Shown here piece after piece: positions 45,720 through 56,029 of a stretch of 64,000 bases of DNA (the stretch's first letter is position 1; each line of letters opens with the position of its first letter). The notes below the pieces were generated by a model, which was given only the letters and a program-made list of their open reading frames with translations, ran no database searches and was not told the origin of the DNA. Source of the DNA: Tupaia tana (lineage: Eukaryota > Chordata > Mammalia > Scandentia > Tupaiidae); contig JAKSZU010000018.1 in assembly GCA_026018925.1 (NCBI GenBank), forward strand, positions 4,186,920-4,250,919. The letters run 5' to 3'. The position numbers were made by a program, and so were the translations under genes.

Positions 45720-47607
45720 AAACAGCTCCGAACCCAGCTTGTGGGTGCCACTCAGACCAGGGCTTCGGGATCCGCCTGCCTGACTCCAATACAAAGGAGT
45801 CCCTTCCCGATTCGCCTGCAGCTGATTTTTCACCCTGGGGCCATCACTTCCTTCGGAAGCCTCTATAGATGGGTGAAGCAGTTCTGCAGCTGGGTCCTCA
45901 GGAGGCAGGTTGTGGAGATGGCAGCTCTGGGCTCCTCCAGGAGGAAGCCCCCTTCTGCACGTCAAAGTCAATGAAGACACACAACCTGGCCCTCCAACCG
46001 AAGGAGGCAGATAAATAAATAGAGGCACGTCCGAAATCGGAACACCATGTGGGCCTCGGACGGGAGGGCTCAGATCCACCTTATCAACTGCAGGCCTGCA
46101 GTACTGAAAGAAAACCAAGGCACCAAACGCTCCGATAGCCAGACACCCATGACCGCGTGTGCTCGGATTCCGTCCGTGTGACAGGCCCAGGGCAGGCAAA
46201 CCCGGGAGACAGAAAGCACGCTGCTGGCTGCAGGCCCAGGGGCACGGCAGCTGCGTACTGGGCACGGGGCTTCCTTTCGGGGCGATGGGAACGTTTGGGA
46301 AAGACGGGCGGTAGGGCACAGTGCCACAAACAGACTGTCCTGGAGCTGCAACGGCTGGTGCATGGCCTGCGAATTTTGTCTCCACAATAAAAAATTAGCA
46401 ATGCAAATAAAATTCCTCTAGTACAAAAATAAGTGCTGTGTCTGCTTCACAAAAAGTCCAGACACGCGTGCCCCAAAATGTCCAAGGCGCTTACGTCTCT
46501 GAAGAAGAATTCGGGTCAGTTTTACTTACTTACAACTTGCTCCGTTGCCTTAGATTTCTTCTTCACAGTCAACATCATTATTTTAATCATCAGAAAAAAA
46601 ACGGGTAGGCCATTTCCATTTAGGGGAAAAGAGTCTGATCTGCACAGCCCGTCCCTCCCCCTGTACCCGCCGCCCCTGCATTCCCAGTGCAAGGGCTCCA
46701 CCCTTCTCTGGAAAGTTCCAGCGACTTAGTGGGCAGGCGGACGATAAACCGCACCCGGGGACGGGTCGGCTCGGTGGAGGGAGGGAGCCAATTTTCTTCT
46801 AAACACTACTTGCTCCTCTTCTGGAATGTGGACGTCAAAGATCTAAAAATATGTCTGCCTCGACCGGAGGGCTTGGAGGTCAGCGTGAGCCGACAGGCGC
46901 TATTTCCTGACACCCTGGGGCCTCGGCCTGGGCTCTGGAAGCGGGACTGGGTGCGAGGCTAGCGGACTCCCTCAGAGGGGACGGAAAACTGAAATCCACA
47001 AGAGCACAAATGCCACCAACCCCACAGCCACCGTGGTTGCCCATCGTGCCCTAATAGTCTTCTAGAGCTTTCCATCCCTTCCGTTTCGTTCCAGAAGGTT
47101 TCGACATCATCTACCCACTCCTTCACAGTGCATGCACAAGGCCAGGCTGCTGCAGCGAGTGCCGACTTGAACCCAAAGGCATTGCCCTGCGTCGCACGGC
47201 CCAGTTCCAGGACTAGGGACCGACACTGCACCGCAGAGAAAGCCACAGGCTGCCTTTTTTCTGACATCTGCAAAAGTAGCTGGTGAAAGCCTGCACAGAG
47301 CCACGGCAAAGACAAATCATGCCGACAATAGTAACGGGGCTAAGTGCTGGCGAGCGGAGATCCGGGGTGATGGAAACGTAGGAGGGACTCTGTACCGAAT
47401 GTCTCAGAGGAGGCAGGCACGCTGCGTGAGCTGAGGTGGTGTGTGGCCAGGAGTCAGTGCAGTGGCCCCTGCCACGGTCCCACTATGGGTGCCGGGGACA
47501 CAGAGGGGACATCACCTCTCCCCCAGCTCTCCCCAGCTCTCGGGATCCCATGGGCCCTCCCAGAATTGCAAGGGTTCTCAGATTCCTGCTGCTTTTTAAA
47601 ATGATTA
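45720..47607. other. WFDC1 intron 1, unclassified
   Basis: No exon recognised. AATAAA-like motifs cluster at 46,384-46,412 on the plus strand without an upstream open frame I can identify. An old repeat or unannotated transcript end cannot be excluded. Confidence 0.35.
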
Positions 47608-47875
47608 TTGCTGGGCCAGCAGGTGGCATGGTAGTTAGGATGCTGGATCCCACGTGGTCAACTTTGAGATTCGAGTCCCAGACCCAGCGGCTTGAGAAAC
47701 ATGCCGGGCACGTGTGCCTGCATGCACAAAATCCCAAGAGAAGAATGAAAGAGAAGGGACTGCAGTGCGGCCATTCCCTCTGTGTGGGGGGGTTGCTTCT
47801 CACTCTCCCTCTCTCTCTGGTGAGCACATGCACCCTATGGCAAAAATCTAAAACAAAACAAAACAAACAAAAACA
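47608..47875 (+). mobile_element. tRNA-derived SINE (B type), near consensus
   Basis: Best B-type representative: 'gggccagcaggtggcatggtagttagg' head, 'ggatcccacgtggtcaac', B box 'gattcgagtccc', body and a (CAAAA)n tail. Confidence 0.93.
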
Positions 47876-47894
47876 TTATTCTGGCCAAAAATAT

Positions 47895-48315
47895 AAATGA
47901 CATGCCATTTGACATTTTAGCCGCTTTTAAGCAGATAACTCTGACATTGCTTAGACTCACAGTGTCACGTAGCCGTCCCCTGATCTCTCTAAAGCTTTTT
48001 TGTCCCTTGAGCAGAAAGTCTGTTCTCATTGGCCGCCACTCTCCCTCACCCTCATCCAGCCCCTGGCACCCATTAGTCTACCTCCTGCATTTGGGTGTGC
48101 TGTTCCAGACACTTCCTATAGGGTGTCGCACGCGGTGCGGCCTTTAGGACAGACTTCCCCGAGAGCCTCAGTTTCCAAGGTTTGTTTGTGTGGCGGCACC
48201 ATCAGCACTGAGTTCCTTTTCACGACCAAGTAACATTCCACCGTGTAGTTGGGCCACACCGCACTGACCCTCTGCTCGGCTGCTGGGTGTCATTGCCTCT
48301 GCCCCTCTGCTGGGC
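47895..48315 (-). mobile_element. L1M 3'-end relic
   Basis: Plus-strand blocks 'tgacattttagccgcttttaagc', 'cagcccctggcacccattagtctacctcctg', 'gttccttttcacgaccaagtaacattccaccgtgtag' and 'gggccacaccgcactgaccctctgctcggctgctgg' are the antisense of an ancient L1 3' region. No coding potential. Confidence 0.75.
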
Positions 48316-48319
48316 TGGT

Positions 48320-51300
48320 GCCACAGGAAGTGCCCGCGCACCGTCTCCCTCCGCCCCACTGTACGGGAAGTGCCTGCACACCATCGCCCTGTGCCCCGCC
48401 TCTCTCCACGTGGTGACCCCAGGTCATGACACTGGGCCCGGGATACATCCTCCCTGGTAGCTCTGCCTGGATGCCTGCATGGGACCCTGGAAGGAGGGCG
48501 CCCATACCCAGAGAGGAGCCCCGACTTGCCCAAAGTCATGTGCACAGTCGCCCGGCAGTTACTTCCGTCCGCTTTCCTCAGCTGGCCAGACCATGCTCTG
48601 AGCCAGACGCTAGCTGTGGCCACGCCACACTTCGCTGGCCCCCGGGTGCTCCTGGGCTCTGCACCGGCCTCGGCCATCAGCACGGAGCAGCCCACAGCTT
48701 CCCTGCTCTGCATACAGAAGCATCTCGGTGGGCCTGAGCACCGGGTCCCGCGGGGTGGGTGCCTCTCCCCAGGGGCAGAGCAAGCCCCCAGGACGCTGGG
48801 GCTGTGATAGCGTCGTCTGCCCCTGCCTGCCTGTGGGGACCGGTCACTCCGCAACGGGACCTCAGGCTGCGGCAGCAAAGTACGGCAGGGTGGGGCTTAA
48901 AGGCCCAGGGATATGGTCCTGGGCCCAAAAGACTAAACTCGAGGTACCAGCGGGGTCCGAGGGGCTCCACGGGGAAAGCCTTCAGGGCCGTCCCCAGCCC
49001 TGTTTGTGGCTAGTGGCCCTCGGAGCTCCAGGCTCGTGGGTCCTTCACTTCATCCCTGCCGGGTCTCCAACCCCCGCGGTGTCTGGTGTCTGGTTCTGTC
49101 CTTCTCCTCTGGGAAGGACAGGACGGAAGGGCACACCCTGTGGGATCAGGGGCCCGCCCACTCTGCTCCTAGACTAATCACACCTGCAACAGCGCAGGTT
49201 CCTGTGGGTTCCACTCACAGGTGGCGGGGCACAGTCCGGGCATTCCCATGCTGGGGACACAACTTAACCTCGACACAGATCCAGGACCAGGGCTCTGGTG
49301 CACACGACCCATGAGGGTCCCAGGAGGCCTCTCAGGGTGGGGGTAGGACAGGTGGGAACAGGAGCCAGTTCTGGGGTTGCTGATGAGCAGGTGACCCCTG
49401 GGCAACTGGACAGCCCCTCACATCCGACGGGAGCTCTGAGGAATGAACCCTCTTCCTGGGGGCCCACCAGGGAGGAAGCCAGCCACACCCTCCAGCCCAT
49501 TCGCTCCCAGAAGGGTGATGTCCCAGCGCCCTGGCATGGCCCGTTTCTTCCTTCCCCTGGAAGAAGCCTCAGGCTGCAAGTGCAGGTGCTCCCAGTGCCG
49601 AGGGGAGGGTGACAGCGGGAGAACCCAGGCCGTCTGCCTCTCCACTCTGGAGCTCACAGAAATAACAGGGGTGGGGGAACTTGCAAGTGAATTGTATGGT
49701 GGCCACTGGCTCCGTGGTGCTCACCACCAAAGGGACACCTCCAGGCAGAGGAGGTGCGAGGGGCACCCCAACCGCAAGGTGAGTCACACAGGGCCCCCTT
49801 GCCTGTGGCTGTGCAACCCTGCGCTGGCACTGCCGGACAGGCACCCCCAGGGAGGGTGCAAACTGAGCAGCCGTCTCTGGCTGTCTCGGATGGGTGGTGG
49901 CTGTGCCTGACCTAAGGAGCAAGAAAGACCCACAGCAACGTCAGCGTCTGAGGGGCTCGGTCCAGGCTGCCATGGGCCCTTGCTGCCAGGGTGGCCTAGA
50001 GGGTCCCAAGAGCTGAGCACAGTGGGCTCCTGGCCTGAAGCCTAGTGATCTCGGCAAGCAGCTGTTCTCGAGCTCACCCAGGGCCAGGGCAGAAAAGCCA
50101 GACACCCGCTCCAGAGGACAGACCGAGAGCTGCCCGCGGAGATGCCTGGGCGATTACGGACATTCTGCCTGGTCACTGTGCAGTGTGCGCAGCCTGCACG
50201 CACGCGGAGGCTGGGGCTCTGTGCCAGGAGGGCGCTAACGGCCCGGGGTCTATTCTGAACCTGCAGGGCAGGCACCGCCACGTCCCACGCAGCAGGTGAG
50301 GAACTGAGGCTCAGGGCAGGGAAGGAATTTACGAAGGCCGAAGGTCGCAGAGTGAGGCCCTCTCATTAGGAGCCTCCCCCAGGGCCTCCTTGGGAATCGG
50401 AGGCAAGTCTTGGGCTGTCCCTGTGTGCTCGGATGGGAAACGAAACAGCGCTCAGGAAACCAACCAGGCCCACACGGACCAAGAGACCAGTGCCCTAAAC
50501 AAGCCCTCTGCCCAAGGACAGGCTTCGGCAAGGCGAGAGGAGGAGCCGGGGTGGGACGTCGGGTGTGCAGCAGCCGTCCGCGTGCGGCCCTGGCCGGTTC
50601 CCAAGTGCACATCCTCCCATGTGGCTGATCTCGGGGAGGCCCCCGAGTGAGGAGCTGGAAAGGACGCTGCCACACAGATACGGTGGACGCGACTGACCTA
50701 GAGCGCGAGAAAGGAGAACCGTGGAAACAGCTGGAAGTGACACCTTTCAGTTAGGGAGCACTTCCTGTCTTATAGAAAGACTTTGATTGCACGGTTCTGC
50801 CTGGTACTAAGTTTAACAAAATTGGCTCCCTGGGGAGGGCGCGAGTGACTCAAACACAGTACCGGACACCTGGCCTCTCGTCCCCTGACCAGTCACAGCC
50901 TTCCAGGGTCCAGGGTGGAGGCTGAAGTCGGACTCTCCTGGGGTTGGGGTGGGGGCCACATGGGAAAGCCTTGCCCAGGAGCGGGGCCTGCTTTGTAGAT
51001 CCCGAAGCCCCCTGCTGACGGGTGCAGAAACTAGAATCACTTTCCAGGTGATGGCCAGAGCCCAGAGAGGGCAGACAGCAGCCCAGGGGTGCACAGCTCA
51101 TCAGATACGTCCCTATAAGGACTTCCCTGGCCTGGGGCCCTGCCCAGCCACCCTGTCCTTTGAGCTGCAAGGCCACAGCTTTCTTACCCAGGGCTGGCTG
51201 TGTTGGCACAAACCTCCCCGTGTCTGGGAGCCGGGAGGAAGCTGACGCCTGCTGACAACTAGGGAAGTTTAAATTCAGTAAACACCGAGCTCAAAGCGCT

Positions 51301-52126
51301 CACCTCCTGCACAGTGGCGCGGGACCTGAAGGGGCTCCTGAAGCCCACCCAGGCCTGTTTCTACAGACCTCCCACCCCATGCACATCCTCCCTCTGGGGA
51401 TGTCATGGCACCCACTACCGTGACATTCAGGACACGGCCACCCTGGACAACAAAGCACATTAAACATGTCCCTTTATCCCTGGTCTCTCTGAGGCACAGC
51501 TCACAGCAGGGACCGGACATCTGTATCCCCAAGCCCAGGACGGTGCCTGGCGAACAGTGGTCACCCAGAGGCATCTGTGGAAAGAACGTGTCGCTCTGAT
51601 GCTCAGAGATGTCAAACAACTGGCCTGCTGTCACACAGCTGGTGAGTAGCGGAGCCTGGATTCGAACCAGGCTGTTCTGGGCTTCCCCTACTTGACTGCA
51701 CCACCCTGGGGGACCCCACATAGCGCCTTCCTCAGAGCTTCTGCAAAATGTTTACGGAGTGAATAAGTCACCGCACGGATGCCTCACCACGGGCCACACG
51801 CATTTGGTCCCGATGGCGGAGGCTAGCGCCGTGTCAGTCCGTGCTCTCGAATCGGGTGCTGCTTCCAGGAGAAAGCACACTCTGGCACAGGACAAGGCCA
51901 GGACGGTCTGCGCAGTAGTGGGAGTCCCGGCTGCCTACGGGCGAGGAGCTTGCCGAGGGCAGTGGGCCCCTCTGCCGAGCACGCGGCTCTGCGACACTCA
52001 GGCCAAGGGGACCCTGCCTGCCACCTCTGGGAGCACTTCCGGGCGCGTGTGGACCTGGAGGCCACCTACCACCCAGCTGCCTCCCATCCTCAGGGCCCGC
52101 CCCGCTGTGCCTCCCCAGGCACTTAC
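48320..52126 (-). other. WFDC1: WFDC1 intron 1 (5' part)
   Basis: Mostly unique GC-rich sequence. MIR-like pieces are at about 48,500-48,620, 50,260-50,360 ('gaggaactgaggctcagggc') and 51,600-51,710 ('tgtcacacagctggtgagtagcggagcctggattcgaacc'). No extra exon seen. Confidence 0.5.
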
Positions 52127-52249
52127 ACGGGCTTTCTCGGCCAGACTCACATGCAATGCCCGCTTCCAGATATTCGTGGCAGAACCGGCTTCAAGGAGCA
52201 GTAGCAGGAAGCACAGCGTCCAGATGCCCCCCCCTCTGCAGCCATCCAT
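52127..52249 (-). CDS. WFDC1: WFDC1 coding exon 1, signal peptide
   Basis: The first in-frame ATG is at 52,249 (G at -3 and at +4, a good initiation context). It gives a short N-region, a hydrophobic core of about eleven residues rich in leucine and a small-residue cleavage site ending AGSA, followed by the mature N-terminus TNIWKRAL, which matches the human KNIWKRAL. The exon ends with LAEKAR and the donor GTAAGT, phase 0. The frame stays open seven codons further to a GTG at 52,270, which sits exactly where the human ATG falls when the 31-residue leaders are aligned. No in-frame ATG is seen in the roughly twenty codons above it. I therefore place the start at the downstream ATG; the leader still looks functional. 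Confidence 0.9.
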
Positions 52250-52267
52250 CCCGCAGCTGGCAGGAGG

Positions 52268-52270
52268 CAC
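52268..52270 (-). other. WFDC1: GTG at the ancestral WFDC1 start position
   Basis: In-frame GTG followed by CCT CCT GCC. Counting back from the shared signal-peptide end (AGSA), it is residue 1 of a 31-residue leader, the same length as human. This suggests an A-to-G change at the ancestral ATG. It could also be a rare allele or an assembly error. Confidence 0.7.
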
Positions 52271-52450
52271 TTCCTCCCCGAGCCGCCCTGATCCAGATGC
52301 CGAGGACAGGGACCCCTCACTGCGGGGCCCGTCTGTGGACTCCGTCCCACTCAGTGGGCCCTTGGATCCCGCGTCGCACCCGCACGCGCCCTCCGCGGAA
52401 GTGCCGGCGGTCGTTCTCAGCCTTAGAACATCTGGCCGCAGAGACGCCTA
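52271..52450 (-). promoter_or_regulatory. WFDC1: WFDC1 5' UTR and proximal promoter region
   Basis: This GC-rich stretch directly upstream of exon 1 is locally enriched for CpG, most densely at about 52,370-52,440. I see no clear TATA box at a usual distance. The transcription start cannot be fixed from sequence alone. Confidence 0.45.
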
Positions 52451-52907
52451 CCAGGGCATCTGCAGCCCAGGCCGAAGGACGGGGTCACCAGGCTTGCTTG
52501 GAGACGTGGTGGGAGTGGCCGTCACTCTCCTCTGTCCATAATGAGCACTTCCTTGCGGGCGGGGGCGGTCCCCTCCCCGGGAGGTGTGCAGGCTGTGGGC
52601 TGGGGGCCAGCGGGGCGGGCCTATGGGAGCAGCCTGAGGGAGGGGAGGGGGCCGACCGCTGCCTTGGCCCAGTGCTGAGCTGGGCGGGCAAAAGCCGCCT
52701 GCCCAGAAAAGCTGCCTTGGACGGCGGTGCTGGGCAAGACTGTGTGGCCCCAGGGGGAGGCAGACCCTGTACCCTGGCTGCCTCCTCTGCTGTGGGCGGA
52801 CCTGGAGGTTGTCCCTGCCACGACAACGTATTTCTGGTGAGACGGATATGAAGTTGTGCCCGAGAAGTGTTTCACATACATCGTAAGGGGGCTGCGAAAG
52901 CCAGCTC

Positions 52908-52951
52908 GTGTGCGTGCACACACGTGTGCATATGTGTGTCTTACACACATT
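52908..52951. repeat. GT/CA-alternating duplicated element, copy 1
   Basis: About 44 bp matching a second copy at 53,709-53,752 with only a few differences; both contain CGTGCACACACGTGTGCAT and TGTGTGTCTTACACACA. Located about 0.65 kb upstream of WFDC1. Confidence 0.7.
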
Positions 52952-53307
52952 TCACAAACTCTATGCCCTGTTGCCTGTCCTCAGCGCCCCAGGACCGGTG
53001 CTGCTTTCACGCCATCCTGCAGATGAAGAAACAGAAAGAGGTAGAGACCTCGCCGGCCACCGCACAAGGCCCATCTGCCCACTGCGCACGGCTTCGGGAA
53101 AGCAGACACCCCAGCTCAGACCCCACGCGCCTGGGCCGGGTCCCTGCTCACCTCCCGGGGGCAGTGAGGTGTGGGAGCCTCCCCCACGTGCTGCTCAGTG
53201 GCTCTGCCACACACAAGGCCTGAGAGAGCACCCTCCTCAGCTGGGCGGCGTGGCTGCGGGACAGGCCCAGTGCTGTGTGGATCAAGTGTGTAATGAAGTT
53301 GGTTCCA

Positions 53308-53556
53308 GACCTAGCGGGTGGTGCGGTGGTGAAGGTGCTGGGCTCCACATGACTGTAGCTGACTGTGGTTCAAGTCCTGGACCTGGCAGCTTGAGAAAAT
53401 CCCCCTGGGCACATGTGTGTGCCCCAAATCCCGAGAGGAAAGCAGAGGGGAAGGGACTGCCGCACGGTCACCCCAGGAGGGGCTTTCTCACTTTCCCTCT
53501 CTGCCTCTCTGTCAAGCACATGCGTCCTGTGGCAAAAATCTTAGGGAAAAAAAAGG
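53308..53556 (+). mobile_element. tRNA-derived SINE (B type)
   Basis: 'gcgggtggtgcggtggtgaaggtgctgggctccacatg' head, body and 'cctgtggcaaaaatctt' tail. About 1 kb upstream of WFDC1. Confidence 0.85.
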
Positions 53557-53708
53557 TTGGTTTTTCCACCTTGGGGACCTTCTCCTCCTCCCTGCTGCCC
53601 GGGGCAGCCCTCGCGATGCCCTGGGTGGGCGCCGCGGGCTCTCTCAGTGCCTCTCGGTGATGGCGGACAGCGGGAAATGCAGCCGGGCTGTGGGCACCTT
53701 CTACACGT

Positions 53709-53752
53709 GCTCGTGCGTGCACACACGTGTGCATGTGTGTGTCTTACACACA
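53709..53752. repeat. GT/CA-alternating duplicated element, copy 2
   Basis: Second copy of the element at 52,908. Their flanks do not match, so only the core is shared. Confidence 0.65.
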
Positions 53753-53759
53753 TGCAGGT

Positions 53760-55550
53760 CTCGGCCCAGCCCAGGAGCAGGCTCTCCTATGGCCAGCCGC
53801 CACACACAGAGTCAGGACGCTTGTGCCATGTCGTCGGCTCTAGAGCAAAAGCGAATTTTAGGAGCCTTCGGAGTCGTGTAAATGCACTTGACGGAGCCGG
53901 AGACCAGTGTCCCCGCACATCTGTGCCCTAGGTGTCTCACTCGCATCCCCCGGGCTCCTCCTCTGTAAAACAGGGTACAGAGCTGGAGCCCACCTGCAGC
54001 CTGCCAGGAGCACGGCTGCGGTCATCTTGCTGTGCTAGCTCCCTGGCCTTGGCCCTCCTCCCTCTGTCCTTCAGGTTAACCTCCCCGACTCAGGCTCTCT
54101 CCGGAGGCCTGCTGCTCGGGGCTCGGGACCGGGCGCCGGCTCTGCTGGGGCAGCTGCACCTGTCAGACATGGAAAGTGCAGCCAGTTTCGGTCTCGGGGA
54201 ATGGAAAGAATGTAACTATCCCATTAGGAATTTTCTTAGTGACTGAGCTGCTCATTTCAGGCTGTCCTAGATTAAAGAAAGTTTATTAGTGAACTAATTG
54301 TACCTGTTTCTTTGGACTGTGTGACAGGGCTTGAACTGCACAATTCCACGTGTGGGCTGCACATTTCTGTTCAGTACTGAGGAGCGCGGACCGAAGCTCC
54401 CAAACTCCTTCCCTCGCACTCGACCCCTTCAGAGATCATTTCCTTCCCTCCCACCAGCACGGTATCTGGTCTCCGAGTTAGGACTCGAAAAAGTTCGTGT
54501 ATTCTGTTTTTTCTCCGGATAACAAATGACTCATGCTTGTTAGCAGAGAATTTGGAAAACCAAGGAAAGAATGAAGATCTGTGTAGTATTAATACAGAGA
54601 AATACCCAATGTATGTAGACTTCCTTCTTTCTTTTTGAAATTATAGTGCATGCATGCAGGGGAGAGAGAGAGAGAGTTTTCCTCCATCACCAGAGCGGGC
54701 GCCCGCAGCGGGGTGCTCGGGAGCGTTTCCCCGTGAAAGGCCAGTTCTGCAGCAATATTCAGATGTAGGCACCCAGGGTGCTGAGCTGAGACCCATCAGG
54801 CTAAACTCATAAAATGACCCTCCGAAACCGTAAGACAGGACAACTGTGCCGGGGAATGCAGAGCACGGGCGCGGGAAGAAATCGCTCCCAGCGCAGCAGA
54901 GCACGGGGCCCAGGAAGGCAGGAGCTTTCCTTTGATCAACCGTGAGGCGGCACCACGGCCTGACAGCCCAGCGGGGCCTGACTAGCCAGCCAGGGTCTGG
55001 GTCCTGTCACAGTTCCGGGGCGGCACCCCTCCCTGGGTTCCTGCAAGCCTCAGAACTTTGTGTTCCCACTGTCTGAGGCCCTTCCAGTTCATCTGAGCTC
55101 TGCAAACCTGAACTTGATCCCAGCTGAGGGGCCTGGCCTGCTGGGAGTCACCAACTCATTAGTGCAACTTCCTGTGACCCGGAGGAGAGGTCTCCTCTGG
55201 GAAAGCCCGAAGGTTGGCTGGCCTTTCATCTCCTCTGTTCTGAGGGGCCTGCTGGGGCCCACAGCTGAGGCCTGCCCAAGGTCCCCTCCCTCAATAAAAT
55301 GAGGACAGTGTCGCCTTTAAAATACAAAAGGCACAAGTGGTTATAGGCCTCACTCTAAGGAGGCAGAGGACAGAGTCACAGGTACAGGGTCTAGGGTGGC
55401 ACCTCGTCCTTCTTCCCACGATGAAACTTTTCCACCAGGAAGTTTTCTCCCATAGTGATCTTCTCAGGCATAGGGGACAGCTAGCATTGATTCACACTTC
55501 GTACTAAAGTGTGAGTGACTTCCAGCAGAGAGCTGTGCATTGACAGGAAG
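53760..55550. other. 5' flank of WFDC1, nothing recognised
   Basis: Unique sequence without exon-like features. A short AT-rich segment at 54,240-54,330 and a GA run near 54,660-54,677. Confidence 0.4.
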
Positions 55551-55554
55551 AGCA

Positions 55555-56025
55555 GACTACATTCATGCATGCACTCATCTGAGTGTCCACTGTGTGTCAG
55601 GCCTGGGAATACGAGGCCCAGCCCCTGCCCCTGCCCCTCTGGGACTTACCACCAAGTGGAGGGGTCAGATACTGATCGGTGTTTTTAATGAACACTTAGA
55701 TGGCGCTTTTCTGTGCCAGATGCTGCTTCAAGGGCTTTAAAAATAATCACGCTAATCTCTCCACCTCTGCTAGGTAAGTACTCCGTAGAATTCCCACTTA
55801 CAGAGAAGGAAACTGAGTCTCAGATTCTCAAGTGACTGGTTGGAGAAGTTCGCTCATCTGATCTATCCAAATCTGATAGGCAGATGCTCTTAGCAGCCCC
55901 ATTTTACAGGCGAGAAATGAGAATGGTGAGATTAAGACCTCGGCAACAACACACAGCTGGTGAGACTGACATTCCAACCCAACCCACGCTTCCCGAGCTC
56001 GAGCTTAAAACCACTGAGCACAATT
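55555..56025 (+). repeat. two MIR-related blocks
   Basis: 'gaacacttagatggcgcttttctgtgccagatgctgcttcaagggcttta' with 'acagagaaggaaactgagtctcagattctc' is one MIR; 'gccccattttacaggcgagaaatgag...cacacagctggtgagactgac...aaccactgagcac' is part of a second. Confidence 0.7.
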
Positions 56026-56029
56026 AGGG

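Larger units (their letters stand above)
30675..52270 (-). other. WFDC1: WFDC1 gene, complete, seven exons
   Basis: WFDC1 encodes a small secreted protein with one WAP four-disulfide core; the family member ps20 is known as a growth-inhibitory extracellular protein of stroma. Six coding exons join in phases 0, 1, 1, 1, 1 to give 213 residues from the first in-frame ATG, or 220 from an upstream in-frame GTG; the human protein is 220. The order is signal peptide, WAP domain with eight cysteines (all in exon 2), a conserved tryptophan- and glycine-rich segment (exon 3), a four-cysteine segment (exon 4) and a short polar tail (exons 5-6). Exon 7 is untranslated. Introns are about 10.4, 2.7, 1.1, 3.6, 1.1 and 1.5 kb. 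ATP2C2 follows on the same strand about 21 kb downstream, as in human. Identity rests on near-continuous agreement with the human protein as I remember it; I am very sure. Confidence 0.95.

Noticed and set aside
45900-46450. Processed pseudogene ending in the AATAAA cluster at 46,384-46,412
   Set aside because: No recognisable degraded protein upstream and no poly-A tract with a target-site duplication.
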